In this document: piece by piece, positions 10,893 to 21,975 of the stretch | Layout: every line of letters starts with the position of its first letter | Numbering within the stretch: position 1 is the first letter of the stretch | From: Ryuthela nishihirai | Lineage: Eukaryota > Arthropoda > Arachnida > Araneae > Heptathelidae | DNA: 64,000 nt | NCBI GenBank assembly: GCA_038380435.1 | Contig: JAWZYU010000010.1 | Coordinates: 45,232,135-45,296,134, forward strand | Reading direction: 5' to 3' | Program-made: the position numbers and the translations under genes | Notes under the pieces: generated by a model | The model's input: only the letters and a program-made list of their open reading frames with translations | Databases searched by the model: none | Told to the model about the DNA's origin: nothing

Positions 10893-11303
10893 TTCCATTT
10901 ACTATGATCCATTAAAGGGATTTTCCGGTATAAAAGATCTAATGTGCAAAACTGGACTGAAGGAAAAAGAAGTCTCCAACAAGATGTGTACACGTTTCAC
11001 AAACACATCTATAAAAAATTCCAAACCAGACAGGTTTATGTCTCGAATGCAGATTATCAGTGGCAGAATGATTTAATTGATATGCAAAAATTTAAATTTC
11101 CCAATAACCACACGAATTACATTTTAATCATGATTGACATTTTCAGCAAATTCGCTAGGGCAATACCTATTAAAAAGAAAACGGGTAATGAGATTACCAA
11201 AGCATTTCTTGAAATATTTAAACAACGTAACCCTTCCAAGTTACAAACAGATAAGGGAACTGAGTTTATCAATAAAGAAACTCGAGCACTGTTTACCCAA
11301 TGA
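10893..11303 (+). pseudogene. Maverick/Polinton-type integrase relic (F54H12.3-like)
   Basis: 10903-10975 gives YYDPLKGFSGIKDL in one frame. After a frameshift, 10944-11303 gives VYTFHKHIYKKFQTRQVYV, QWQNDLIDMQKF, ILIMIDIFSKFARAIPIKK and PSKLQTDKGTEFINK. This order (YYDP, WL..YTLHK, QWQADLVDM, DVFSKYAW, LQTDKGKEF) is that of integrases annotated as transposon-derived protein F54H12.3 and found in Maverick/Polinton elements. The first catalytic Asp (DLIDM) and the second (QTDKG) are present. The frame stops before the region of the final Glu. The family is inferred from motif order. None of the other Maverick genes is seen here, and the LINE at 11355 adjoins the 3' side. Confidence 0.72.
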
Positions 11304-11610
11304 GGTGTCCATACCAATGAGGTGCCACTGAAAATGAGCCTGGCGTGCTACCGAATGAGCAAAATAATAATAATAATATTTATTTGCACAATATTTAATA
11401 CATAGTTAATACATAGTCAAGTTCCACAAGAGTTAGTGTTTAACTCGCAAGTGGATATTTACAAAACATATATTTCATGCAATCCTGAGTACATCAATAT
11501 ATATAAATATGTAAACGAAAAAAGCAATTTCAGCCTCTGTAATATATAAATTTATCTCCTATTACTCATATCTCATTTCAATGCAATCAGTTAATACAGT
11601 AAATAAAGCA

Positions 11611-12336
11611 TCAGTCGCAATCTCCACCGTTCAACAACCATTTTTTTAGTTCTTCAGAGAAATGTGTTTTATTATTTATAATTTTCATGTTATCTGGCAA
11701 TGAGTTGAATAATTTTAAGCCACTATATCCATAATATTTTTTGAATAACTCTTTGTTTGGTTTTGGAATGCAAAAATCCTGAGCCACTACCGCTCTTCTA
11801 AAAATATTTATTAACAACTACATCAAATTTGTCCTTATTATGAAATACATGCTTTACTAAAGCCATTTGGTGTATCTGTTTAAGTTCAGTATTTCAGGTT
11901 TTTTGAAACTTTGCTCAGACGAGTCGTACTTTCTTTTAAATGTCATAATCTTTACTATATATTTTTGCAATTGCTGCAATTTATTTAGATAACATGAAGA
12001 TGCTCCTCCCCAAATTAGAATTGCATACTGTATTCTGGAAAAGATTAATGCATAATATACGTTCTTTAAAATTCCTATATTCATCATATCTCTTAAAAGA
12101 TATATTTTGGGAATTATTTGCTTGATTTTTAATGCTACGTTTTGAACATGATCATGCCAGGTTAGATAACAGTCGAAATTAACTCCTAAATATTTTAATT
12201 CTTTAGTACTTTTAATCCTTGGGCAAGCACAGTTTAAAGACTTAATTTTTTCTTGTTCGAAAAACTTAAAATCACTCATATGATAGACTAAATCTCCAAG
12301 ATCTCTATGCTTTCCCCTAACAGTATTAAAATACAT
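11611..12336 (-). pseudogene. LINE ORF2 thumb and C-terminal region
   Basis: Two frames: 12336-11857 (KYLGVNFDCYLTWHDHV, PKIYLLRDMMNIGILK, YALIFSRIQYAILIWG) and 11817-11611 (KELFKKYYGYSGLKLFNSLP, ELKKWLLNG). Both are standard for the region after the RT core in CR1/Jockey LINEs. They are separated by a frameshift and stops. Confidence 0.75.
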
Positions 12337-12381
12337 ATATTTCGTTTTATTTACATTTATTAATAATTTATTTTTTTGGAA

Positions 12382-13038
12382 CTAAGTTTGAAGTGTTCTT
12401 AAGTCTTCAGTAATATTGCTTAATAGTTCATCATCAGTTTTATCACAGTAAACCAAGGCAGTGTCATCTGCAAACGAAATAATCTTACCTTTGAATTTGG
12501 TGTGTAATAGATCGTCCACATATATTAAAAATAACTGTGGTCCCAAAACAGAACCCTGTGGAACACAAGAAATAAGAATTGATTTTTTTTTACTCAAAAC
12601 GTCTCCTATTTTGACTTGTTGTGTTCTACCCTTCAAATACGAATCAAACCATCTCAGTGACAGTTCCCTTATACCAATAACCTCTAATTTATTTAGTAAA
12701 ATATCAATAGACAGGGAGTCAAAAGCTTTAGACATATCCAGAAACAAGACCACCACTCGTTCATTTTTGTTGAGACCATTATATATTAATTTAACTATTT
12801 CAGCTGTAGCATCAGCTGTACCTTTATTTTTCCAAAAACCGTACTGGTATTCCGATAGTATAGTATATTTAGTAAGGTAATTAGTTAACCTTAAATGCAT
12901 TAACTTTTCAAATAATTTTGAGAAAACAGTTTGTATTGAAATGGGCCTATAATTCTCTACAAGCATTTTATCACCATTTTCATAAATTTGGGGTAACCAA
13001 CGAATTCTTAAGCGAAGATGGGAAAAATCCACCTGCAA
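12382..13038 (-). pseudogene. LINE ORF2 reverse transcriptase
   Basis: 218 codons. RT blocks: NYRPISIQTVFSKLFEKLM (block 1-2), QYGFWKNKGTADA (fingers), VLFLDMSKAFDSL (first catalytic Asp), SCVPQGSVLGPQLFLIYVDD and ISFADDTALV (the catalytic FADD). The wording VPQGSVLGP...IYVDDL is typical of CR1/Jockey-clade RTs. The thumb continues in 12336-11857 with KSTKELKYLGVNFDCYLTW. The catalytic residues are intact in this segment although the element as a whole is broken. Confidence 0.88.
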
Positions 13039-13069
13039 GTGACAAATTGTAACACTTCAGTAAAATTCC

Positions 13070-13229
13070 AGATTGATTCCACTGATCACTCTCTGTAACA
13101 TGTAGACTGAGAAGTTATCATCACCTGAAGATTTACTTAATTTAAGTCCACTGATTGATTCCCACTGATCACTCTCTGTAACATGTAGACTGAGAAGTTA
13201 TCATCACCTGAAGATTTGTTTAATTTAAG
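13070..13229. repeat. 83-bp tandem duplication inside the LINE
   Basis: CACTGATCACTCTCTGTAAC through TCATCACCTGAAGATTT occurs at 13080 and again at 13163, offset by 83 bp with very few differences, upstream of the RT core on the coding strand. Confidence 0.93.
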
Positions 13230-13667
13230 CCTAAAGGCTGTCTGAATTAATTCACTTTCACTAATCGGTAACAAGGCCATTGAATTTACTCTGCAGTATT
13301 TCACATCGTCCGATGTGTTTTCACTGTCCGATGTCTTCCTCTGTAACGTTTTTTTATTAGATCATCTACCACATTGATGTAATAATCATTAAAGGCGTCG
13401 GCGATTATCTTTTTATCATTAAAGGTATCGTGTATTCTTTCACCAATTTGGATTCCTCTTAATAGATTTTTATTATTATATTTACCAGTTAATTCATTAA
13501 TAATTTTCCACTGCTGTTTAGAGTCATTGCCTGCCGAAAGAACTTTATATTTGTGATAGTTATTTTTAGCGATTCTTAATTTATTAGTTAAGATGTTACG
13601 GAGAAGGGTGAATCTATCCTTAATTTCCTTGTATTCCTAATTATTAACTGGACAACTTTTAAGTCTT

Positions 13668-14643
13668 TTATATAATTTGTTCTTTTCGGTAATTAATTGA
13701 AGTGTTTCGTCTGTGACCCATGGTTTTAATATTTTCTTTTTCGGTGCTTGGCAAATATTTCAGCTTTGTACATTCTCTAACACACATATTAATTTGATCA
13801 AAAATGGAATCGCAATATCTTTGATCATCGTTAATAACATCTGTACCCAACTTTGTATTCTTTAATTTTAATTCAAGTTCTTTAAAATTAGTAACATATT
13901 TTCTATCTTCCTCGGTAACTTTTTCTATTACTTTTCTTTTCAATTGTAGCATTACCAAATAATGATCCGTTACGGTCGTTTTAATAATTATCGATGTAAC
14001 TTTCTTAATAGCAGATAATCATACAGCAATATGATCAACACATGTATTACCCAAAAATCTAGTTGGTTGCGTAATACACTGGATAAATCCTAACGTTACT
14101 AACATATCACAGAACTAGAATTAATATTTTTATTATCTAATAAATCAATATTAAAGTCTCCGATCATTATGACATTTTTATAGTTATTTCGTAGTAATTG
14201 AGAGGAAAATTCATCAATAAAACATTGCTTATCTAGGCTAGGGGATCTATACACTGAAATAATGTTATAGTCAAAATTACTAATCTTAACTTTTAAAGAC
14301 ACTGCATCTGCATTATTACTATTAAAATCTACTTGAGTAGCTCTTAACTTGGAATTTCCAAAACTAATACCCCACCTGATCTATTTACACATCCACACTG
14401 GTAAAATTTGTTAAAACCTTCAATATTATAAAGCAATAGTTCGTGTTCTTTGATCCATATCTCTGACAATACAATTATATCTGATGAAAGGTCCATTAAT
14501 GATTCTACTAAAATAAAATAATCAAAGTTTTTTCTAATGGATCTAATATTCATTTGAGTTATGTTACAAATATTATCGTCCTTTGTTACTAGCTGATTTC
14601 TTCCAATTTCATCAATAACTGATTTATCGACCACAACTTCCAT
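13668..14643 (-). pseudogene. LINE ORF2 APE-type endonuclease, broken
   Basis: Fragments 14643-14344 (NITQMNIRSIRKNFDYF, then IIVLSEIWIKEHE), 14302-14099 (YNIISVYRSP, NVIMIGDFNIDLLD) and 13958-13668. The Asn of MNIRS, the Glu of LSEIW and the GDFNID motif identify the endonuclease. The order and the LSEIW form fit CR1/Jockey-type elements. It is interrupted by at least two frameshifts. Confidence 0.78.
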
Positions 14644-14664
14644 ATTACCATAGTTTCAAGTCTT

Positions 14665-15519
14665 CTACTGATTTATATTTAATACTTTAGAGTTCCCGTC
14701 CTTTCTTAAGTATAGCTTTCCCTCCTTCACCCAGGAATACATATAATTTTTTTCTCTTTTGATCTTCTTAATTTCAAAGAGCAATGACTTTAATTCAGGA
14801 ATGAGGTGCTCGCCAATATATATGTAATTATTATTTCCAGCGATTCCCAAGTCCTTGTTTCTCAGACCTTTTAGCGATCGCCATTTAGTTATCCATTTAT
14901 CCCTTTCTTCTTTGCTATTCAGCTTCAGAATAATTGATTTCGGTTTATTCGTATTTCTTGTTGGGACTTGATGTGCAACTGTGTATTTTATTTCTTCTTT
15001 TGTCATTCTGAGGGCTAAACCAACCTTGGTGACAGTCTCATTTATATTTTCGTCGGAAATTTCCTCAAGTCCGCTTATCTCCATATTTTCTGCTCTACTC
15101 CTTTGCTGTAGATCTCTCATTTGAGGTTGTAATTCCATTACATCTTTTCTGATTTGTTTATTTTCAGTCTCTAATTTCAGATTTTTTTCCTTAACCTCTT
15201 TTAATTCTCTAGTTGTATCTGCCATTATTTTGATAAAATCGTCTAGTTTTTTGGAATTAAATTCTGCGCTTTTAACACAGTCTTGAACGGTGTTATTCAA
15301 CTTCTGAATATTACTATTCATTTAGTCGATCATTTTCTTTTTGAAAGTTGAGAGTTCATATCGAAGTAATTCAATGATTTCATTATTGTCTTTTGCACTC
15401 GTACGAGTCCCATTCACAAAATGACATTTTACCGATTCCTGCACCGAGTCAGCGTCGGGAGATATGGTGCCTGATGCCGCACCCACATTCCCCGTTGAAA
15501 GGTCAGAGCCATGGACCAC
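14665..15519 (-). pseudogene. LINE ORF1 coiled coil and C-terminal domain
   Basis: Two open frames (15519-15322 and 15321-14665) separated by a single stop (KKKMID-stop-MNSNIQK). The second has a heptad-rich coiled coil, with TTRELKEVKEKNLKLETENK at about residues 35-80, then RSRAENMEISGLEE. An RRM-like/C-terminal-domain arrangement follows, with IILKLNSKEERDKWITKWR and YIGEHLIPELKSLLFEIKK. This is the usual ORF1p architecture of CR1/Jockey LINEs and suggests trimerising RNA binding. Decayed but easily readable. Confidence 0.78.
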
Positions 15520-15539
15520 ACTGCCCCGAAGTGCCGGTT

Positions 15540-15878
15540 CTAGTTCCCCGCGTTAACGGTAATATGACCTGCTGCTTCTTCATCAGCTCGAATGCAGGCT
15601 AGTTTATTGGGAGCCACGCTAAGCCTACTTCTACTTTCTGCTTTATCCTTACAATTTAAACAAAGCCACTTACTTTTTCTATCTTCTGACATCTTTCTAT
15701 AGTTAGCCTCTCTTATACCAGTGCAGTAGTAATGTATATATCTACTGCATGGTCCATTACACTGCAAAAATTCACTACTTTCTCCAGAACTAAAATTACA
15801 CTTCATGCACTCAGGCGCCATATTGACCTCAACTCTATTCATGTGAATTGTTCCTTTGGTAAAATATTTCAATAACAC
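15540..15878 (-). pseudogene. LINE ORF1 N-terminus with PHD-like zinc finger
   Basis: After MAPECMKCNF the Cys/His spacing continues through FLQCNGPCSRYIHYYC and WLCLNCK, the C4HC3 pattern of a PHD finger (about residues 24-75). PHD or PHD-like fingers are known in ORF1 proteins of several CR1/L2-type LINEs, where ORF1 is the nucleic-acid-binding particle protein. The frame ends at a stop after NAGN. The next ORF1 segment starts in a neighbouring frame, so a frameshift or stop lies near 15540. Confidence 0.75.
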
Positions 15879-15900
15879 AAGTTCATGAAAAAAAATATAT

Positions 15901-17436
15901 ATTAATACTGATTAAGGACGTTTAATAGTTCTCGCTGATTCATAATTAAAACTTCGTTCGATTATAATTGTGAAAAATATCAACTAAAGAGCTTCTTTCG
16001 AGTATTAGACACAAACATGTAAATATGCATCAACATTAGAAGTTTTTCGGTACTCCATTAGCCAAAGAACTTGCATAGTCTATTTCCGAAATATTTCATA
16101 CAAATTAGCTCTCAAATACGCCTTTTTTTTCTGATTAGGACTTTATTTAGAAAAGTAGACTGTTAAATCCCTTCGGAAAAGAAAGTACTTAAAATATTCA
16201 ACATTTTACCTTATTATTTAAAAATTCATTTAACTAATCCAATGAAAATAGTAACCTAATTATATTACTGTACTCTCTTTCATGTAAAAGAAAGAACGGC
16301 AAAATCTGAAGGTCAAAGAAGGGCACAACCAATGAAAAGATGCCACACCCAAATGAGTTCTAGCAAATAGTTCTATGCTTTATACAAGAAATAAGTAATT
16401 TTGCCATCGTAAATTTTTTTATGCACAATTTACGAAAACGAGTAATTGCAAATACAATACTTTACAAAATTCCGTAAAATAGCGATTAAACATAATTTCT
16501 TTTACACCGGTACATTCGAGGTGTATACCACTTGTCATAAAAGTTCTCTAACGAGCTTTTGCGAACTCTAACGAATGTATCTAACGAGTGTTCTAAACAA
16601 CGCTAATAAGCTCTAACGAGTTCAGCACTCATACATTTCAGGAGTCCCATCTTGCTTTTCATCTTGCTTTTCAATACTAAACTACGATTGACCAAGAAAT
16701 TCTTTGAAGCGTAATTGCCTCTCCATTGTTTTGTGTGAAATAGAATTTTAAATAATTATTTGTGTGTTTTGGTTAGGAAAGAACATAAATAAATATCGAA
16801 AAAAAAACGTTTAGTGGAAAATTTATACCGCATTTGTTTACTAATATAAGTCTTAGATGATCCTTGGTAATTAATTACAAGGCAACTAATGCTTCCATTC
16901 GAGTATAATAACCCAGTTTTCATTACTCTGAATCTCAAGCCAAACACTCATTTATACTTTCGTTATTTTTGGTTATTTTTTTCGTTATTTATCATTTCTA
17001 AAAAATAATTCTTTTGCAGAAAAAATAATGCTACGGATTATCTCGAAAGTTTAGAGAAGGGATAATAAACTTTTAAGCAGTATTGTTACTTCAATAAATG
17101 ATATTTCCTTACAGACTCCGTGTTTTGCTTGTGTGTTGACGAAGAAAAGTACGTTTGGCAGCAAAGTGTCCTACATCGTGTAATCGAAACACGTCAGCTT
17201 TTCTTTGACACGCTAAATTATTCAGAGGAAAGATGCAACACGTGGAGAGAAACGAACGTTAGAAAGGAACGTTAGAAGGACGAGACCAGAATGCATTTCT
17301 CGTTTCGGTAGCATTTCTTTTTTTCAATTTTTTCTCCTCTACGAACACTGCCCGCTGAAGTGCGAATAACGAAATGTAACTTGAATTGAAAATGACGCCG
17401 AAACCCAGATATAAGTGAAAAGGACGTGTATAATAT
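15901..17436. other. unassigned AT-rich spacer
   Basis: A locally repeated short theme, TAACGAG/TCTAACGA, recurs around 16545-16625. No coding or repeat family otherwise recognised. Confidence 0.45.
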
Positions 17437-17549
17437 ACTGCTCTATCAAAATATTAGAGAATTTCCATATTATATCAATGAGAAGCTAATTTCGAGGTTC
17501 TATAATTTCTAAAATGTTCATTTAATGGCAAAATGTGATGACGATGAAA

Positions 17550-18771
17550 CACTGAAGAGTCAAAACAATATGACCAGCGCGTAGTTATGCAAATCGAAGA
17601 ACTTCAGGTAAACGACGGCGTGTGTGAAAGTCATGAAACGGTTTAAATAACACCTGATACTGAGCTTGGTTAATCAGTGTTATTCTTGTTCTTCAGATGG
17701 GAAAGGCAGCAGACTTAAGTGAGTTTGACAAAGGACAAATTGTAGTGGCCCGACGACTGGGTCAGAGCATTTCCGACACGGCAAGGCTTTTGTGGGATGC
17801 TAACGGTCAGCCGTGGTTAGTGTTTTCATAAAGTGTTTCGAGGAGGGAAAAACCACGAACTGCCGACTAGGTGTGAGCCGACCACGGCTCATCGATGTTA
17901 GAGGTGAGTGAAGGTTATCCCATACGGTACCAGCCAACAGAACGGATATTATGGTGCAACTCGCCCGTAATTTGAATGCTGGTAACGGGAGTAATGTGTC
18001 ACAATACACAGTACATCGAACCCTGCTGAAAATGGGGCTGCGTAGCTGCAGGCTGCTCCGAGTGTGCATGCTAACCTCGGTTCACTGTCAAAAGTGCCTA
18101 CAATGGACACACGAGCATGAAAACTGGACCTTGAATGATTGGAAGAAGGTCGTCTGGTCTGATGAATCTCGTTTCCTGTTGCACCATGCGTACGACCAGG
18201 TACGTGTGCCTTGTTTATCTGGGGAAGTGTTGGCACCAGGATGTACTGTGGGACGAAAACAAGCTGGTGGAGGAAGTGTAATGCTTTGGGCAATGTTCTG
18301 CTGTTAAACCCTGGGTCCAGTTACTCATATGCAGGAAACTATGACGTCTACCACCTACTTAAACATCATTGCAGACCAGATACATCCTTTCATGGCAACG
18401 GTATTCCCTGTAGTATGCCTTCTTTCAGCATGATAATGTGCCATACCATACTGTCCGGATTGTTCGAGAATGGCTCACAGAACATGAGGAAGACTTACAG
18501 GTATTGTGCCCTGGCCTCCAAATTCCACAGACATCAACCCAATCAGGTATCTGTGGTTTGTGTTGGAACAGCATATCCGAACTGCGGTGGCTCAACCACG
18601 TCACTTACAAGAGTTAAAAGATCTGTTGGTAATGTGTTGGTACCATATACCACAAGACACCTTTAGAAATTTTGTAGCGTCCATGCCTCGCCGGGTAAGA
18701 GCTGTTTTGGCGGCAAATGGAGAACCAACATCATATTAGGCAGGTGGTCATAATGTTTTGGCTCTTCGGTG
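17550..18771 (+). mobile_element. Tc1-family transposon, complete ends, inactive
   Basis: The left end (17549-17576) and the inverted right end (18772-18745) match at 25 of 28 positions, beginning ACACTGAAGAGTCAAAAC and ACACCGAAGAGCCAAAAC. The right side is flanked by TA; the left TA appears as AA. Length is about 1.2 kb. It carries one broken transposase gene in plus orientation and lies inside an older MITE. Confidence 0.9.
17697..18739 (+). pseudogene. Tc1-like transposase, frameshifted, third catalytic residue lost
   Basis: Starts [20 protein letters not shown], a typical Tc1-family helix-turn-helix N-terminus, and stops after 45 codons. The frame resumes at 17951-18307 (QLARNLNAGNGSNVSQYTVH, LNDWKKVVWSDESRFLLH with the first Asp). 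Another frame at about 18428-18480 gives HDNVPYHTVRIVREWL with the second Asp. The last, 18506-18739, gives STDINPIRYLWFVLEQ and ends NGEPTSY. In active Tc1 proteins the last motif is NPIE; here it reads NPIR, so the third acidic residue is gone. At least three frame breaks are present. Confidence 0.9.
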
Positions 18772-18861
18772 TAAAGTTAAAATTATAAATCTCTTCAGTA
18801 ATAAAATATTACAGGAAAATGTCCTGTAGACAAGAAATGTTTGAAATAGTTAACTAAAAAA

Positions 18862-19165
18862 AAAATTGATTTTGCCCTTAGTGGGATTCGAATCCACGTC
18901 TCCCAGACAAATATGCGATACTTTATTACCGAATTGTTTATATAACGCTGTGAGTGTGAGTGACAAATAGTTCTTCTGTGACATCAGGCAGCTTAGTTGC
19001 TCGATTCTCAATATAGATGGTGCCAGTGGCGAATCAACAAAATATGCAGGAATGTTTATAAGTTACATCGCTGAAGAAAATTCCTAGCCTCTGATGGTGT
19101 AGTGGTTATCATACCTGGAATATTTCTGGGAAACGTGGGTTCGAATCCCACTAGGGCAACACCAA
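18862..19165. repeat. inverted pair of tRNA-like fragments
   Basis: The plus copy 19088-19162 has GGTGTAGTGGTTATC (A box) and GGGTTCGAATCCCAC (B box). The minus copy, about 18864-18911, shows GTGGGATTCGAATCCAC. They look like heads of a third tRNA-derived SINE. The acceptor strands do not pair well, so neither is a functional tRNA gene. Confidence 0.55.
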
Positions 19166-19611
19166 ATTATTTCAGCTAATTATTTCAAATCATAAATCTA
19201 GATTTCCGACAATATTTGTTCAGCATTTAAAGAATTACGGAAGCTGGAATGTTTAGGAATAAAAATGTTCTTCTTTAACAAAAATATTTATAATTGTCTA
19301 ATATTGAAATAATCATTACCAACCTTCTAAAAATCAATATTTATTTTATTAAATGATTTGGAACAATAATTAATATCCAAGTGTTAATTTTTGAGGTAAA
19401 TTCTTATGACGCATTACTGTTGGGAAATATTCCATCTTTTCTATAACTTTAAATATTGTTGAAAATCGAGATTTGAATAGATTTGATTATGATTTTTAAT
19501 TTACTTTCAGAAACAATTTTTCCGTTAAATGCATATTTTTATAAGTTATAGAGCTTCAAAATTAGATTCACAAAAACATAACAGTGAAATTCTCTATCAT
19601 TCTGGCAGTAT

Positions 19612-20621
19612 CCAAGTGAAATATAGAAATGCTAGAATATGAATGCTAAAATATGAATGAATATGAAATATAGAAATTTCTGTTGTATTATATAAACATG
19701 ATTTTTTTTATAGGTTGATCATTATTAAAAACTATAATAAATTACTAACAGAGTTTGTACAATTTTATTTATTACGTACAGATATATATATATAGCCTAA
19801 TTTTGAGGTCCTTTGGAATTTCGTGGACATCATAGTTGGTGACTTATGTGATTCAAATAATGAGACTTATTAACTGAGTAGATCTGTACTGGTATTTTCA
19901 GGTTTTATTTACAATCATGCATATCGGAGTAGTATAACATCATAATAACAGCAATACTATTATTAAATTCGGAATAATTGTCCTTTGGTCAGCACGTATA
20001 AGTTTTTAATTGGCGTAACTAGCTGGATCTAACGTTGGAACCCATCTAGGAAGCAGACTTAGTTCCTCTGAATCAACCAGACCACATTGTACGCGAATTT
20101 ATATATAGTAGTAATACTGCAATTGATGTTATCAATCACATGGCACCCCGGTCTCTTTCAGAAGAGAAACTCATTTTTTTTTCAATAAATGATTCTTTAT
20201 TCTTTCAAACGATTTTTAGTTGTCCCACAAAATTGCATATCTTGTCTGCAGAAACGTAGCTTATTTGCATGCAACAGTTTCAATATTTATTTGAAACTAT
20301 TATCTTCTATAAAGAAAATTTAAAAAAGTAAGAAAAAAGTAGAAAAAAAATAAACAAAAGGAATGAAAAATAATCGGTTTAGAGTGCTTCGAAGACAGAG
20401 AGCAAATACATGTATATGATATTTCCTTTTTGTCATACGTATTTTTATGCCAAAAACAAAAATTTAACAACTAAACAAACTTTAATGTTTCAAACTAATT
20501 CGAGAGCAAGGTATATACATATGTTTGTAATTATAACATCAGCATTATGTATTGTTTTCCTTAAAGCGCATTTAAAAATTCCTTTCAATGTAGAATAATG
20601 CCTCTTTAAGTAGTCCTATAG
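19612..20621. other. unassigned AT-rich spacer
   Basis: Short AATATGAATG repeats at 19630-19665 and a TATATATATA run near 19785. Nothing else recognised. Confidence 0.45.
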
Positions 20622-20828
20622 TCAGTTGACGCCGAACATTGCGTCATGCTGGACATCGCTTCCGTCCATAGATGTGCAGATCACGTGACACTGTCGTGCA
20701 ATCAGATTGGATTCAGGGGCTGACGGTTGTCCCGAATGCACATACATGTACCACAGCCACAGAGTAATATGTGCCTCGGTGTCTATGATGTAGATCATCG
20801 GTCTCAATGCGCCGCTCACTGAAGCCAT
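20622..20828 (-). CDS. candidate small gene or exon, unknown product (68 codons)
   Basis: Opens at ATGG in good initiation context (GAGTGTCATGGCT) and closes with TGA. The peptide begins MASVSGALRPMIYIIDTEAH and ends DGSDVQHDAMFGVN. The segment is clearly richer in G+C and CpG than the surrounding few kilobases, with many C/G third positions, as expected of a real exon or a CpG promoter island. No domain is recognised, and the stretch ITLWLWYMY is too short for a sure membrane helix. No TE family match is apparent. It could equally be a first exon read through its intron or a chance frame in a CpG-rich segment. Confidence 0.33.
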   Translation of the reverse strand: MASVSGALRPMIYIIDTEAHITLWLWYMYVHSGQPSAPESNLIARQCHVICTSMDGSDVQHDAMFGVN

Positions 20829-21333
20829 GACACTCGCAAGAGTTCATTCAGATTTAAGTAATCGCACTCATGTTACGGATCATAAAATAGACTCAGCATA
20901 ATATGAAAGCGAAAAACAAAAAGACGAAGATATTCTATTACACTGACCTCTCAAACTTCACTACATTTATAGAAGTAATTGCTTCTAGCAACATCGCAGG
21001 ATTATTCATCAGTTTATCTTATATTATCAGGGGAAGATGGATGGGTTATATGATTATAATGCTTCTATAAACTAATTTTTACGGCACTTTCTGTAATTTA
21101 GAGACTGAAATATCTCAAGTCCTCCCCATTAGACTAAAGCATTCAAACGTCCTCATTAGAACTTTCAAGGTATTATTTTATACCATTATCAAGGAGTCAA
21201 CTTTTAAGAAAGCACTATATTGAGTGCTTTTTTTATTTTGACTGCGCGTTCCATATGCAAAGGGAAGATTTTAATATTATAATGTGACAACCTAAATAAT
21301 TTTAGTAGTGGGAAAAAATCCTGTAAACCACTC
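20829..21333. other. unassigned AT-rich spacer
   Basis: No coding or repeat evidence. Confidence 0.5.
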
Positions 21334-21545
21334 GGCCGTCCCGTGGCCGAGTGGTTAGCACGCTTGGCTACTGATCTAAGGGACGTGGGTTCGAACCCCG
21401 GATTAGGCATGGATCTGTGTGTCGTTTTTCTGCTGAGGTCCTGCCATCCTCTCAGATCTCCTACTATGGCATATAAACTGACAGGCTCCTGTCAGACCTC
21501 TGTGGCAAGCAGCTGCTTGAGGGGGTATTCATTCATTCATTCATT
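21334..21545 (+). repeat. SINE-II, full length
   Basis: CCGTCCCGTGGCCGAGTGGTTAG head (A box), GGTTCGAACCCCGG (B box), TCTGCTGAGGTCCTGCCATC body, GCAGCTGCTTGAGGGGG end and an ATTC repeat tail. Confidence 0.95.
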
Positions 21546-21659
21546 CAATGCAAACAAACGTTCAAAATGATGCTCGCAACTCCTTATTTTGGTGAACATC
21601 GTGGCACTAAATGTTTTCATGTATCCATTTCAAGGAAATGGTTTGCCTGCAGGATGATA

Positions 21660-21975
21660 GTGGGTTGGGTTATTTTGTCTCTGAGCAGCACTTTTTTTTA
21701 GACACAATAGTCTAAATGTCCAGATCACAAGGACTCAAATTATTCTGAGAAGATTGGGGAAAGGGCAGATTGAAACTTCCAAATAAGGCCATTTAGCGTC
21801 TTCTTTAACGTCCACAAGATATGATGGATCTCCTGTACATTGAGGCAGGACTTAACATCCCATCTGAAGTGCATCAGCCTTTCCAAGCCCATAAGTATCC
21901 CCTTTCTCACAGAAGGTAATGTTGGGGTTATTAGCGGAGATAAATTCGACTCAGGCAGAGTTGAGACTGACAAGG
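21660..21975 (-). repeat. SINE-I, diverged
   Basis: Starts GGTTGGGTTATTTTGTCTCT and retains GGCCATTTAGCGTCTTCTTT and the TTAACATCCCATCTGA core. It lacks a clear tRNA head. Confidence 0.8.

Larger units (their letters stand above)
11355..15900 (-). mobile_element. CR1/Jockey-superfamily LINE, near full length, decayed
   Basis: Minus strand, in order: ORF1 with a PHD-like finger (15878-15540) and coiled coil (15519-14665), an ORF2 endonuclease (14643-13668), reverse transcriptase (13038-12382) and C-terminal region (12336-11611). A 3' end of ATT repeats lies at about 11360-11375. Several frameshifts and stops plus an 83-bp tandem duplication at 13070-13229 make it dead. It is distinct from the RTE-like LINE: ORF1 is present and the RT is of the YRPIS...FADD type. 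Confidence 0.88.
17437..19611. mobile_element. long-TIR MITE, split by nested insertions
   Basis: Left end ATACTGCTCTATCAAAATATT followed by AGAGAATTTCC; right end, inverted, ATACTGCCAGAATGATAGAG followed by AATTTC. The internal arm at 19380-19600 matches the right arm of the copy at 7233-7805 (ATATTGTTGAAAATCGAG, TTCCGTTAAATGCATATT). The Tc1 element 17550-18771 and tRNA-like fragments (18862-19165) sit inside. Confidence 0.7.

Noticed and set aside
11041..11303. LTR retrotransposon or endogenous retrovirus integrase
   Set aside because: The upstream YYDP/YTFHK block and the QWQNDLIDM form match Maverick-type integrases better, and no LTR, primer-binding site, gag or protease is visible.
19088..19162. 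Functional tRNA gene
   Set aside because: A and B boxes are good, but the acceptor strands do not pair and the anticodon stem needs wobbles. An inverted sister copy nearby points to a SINE head.
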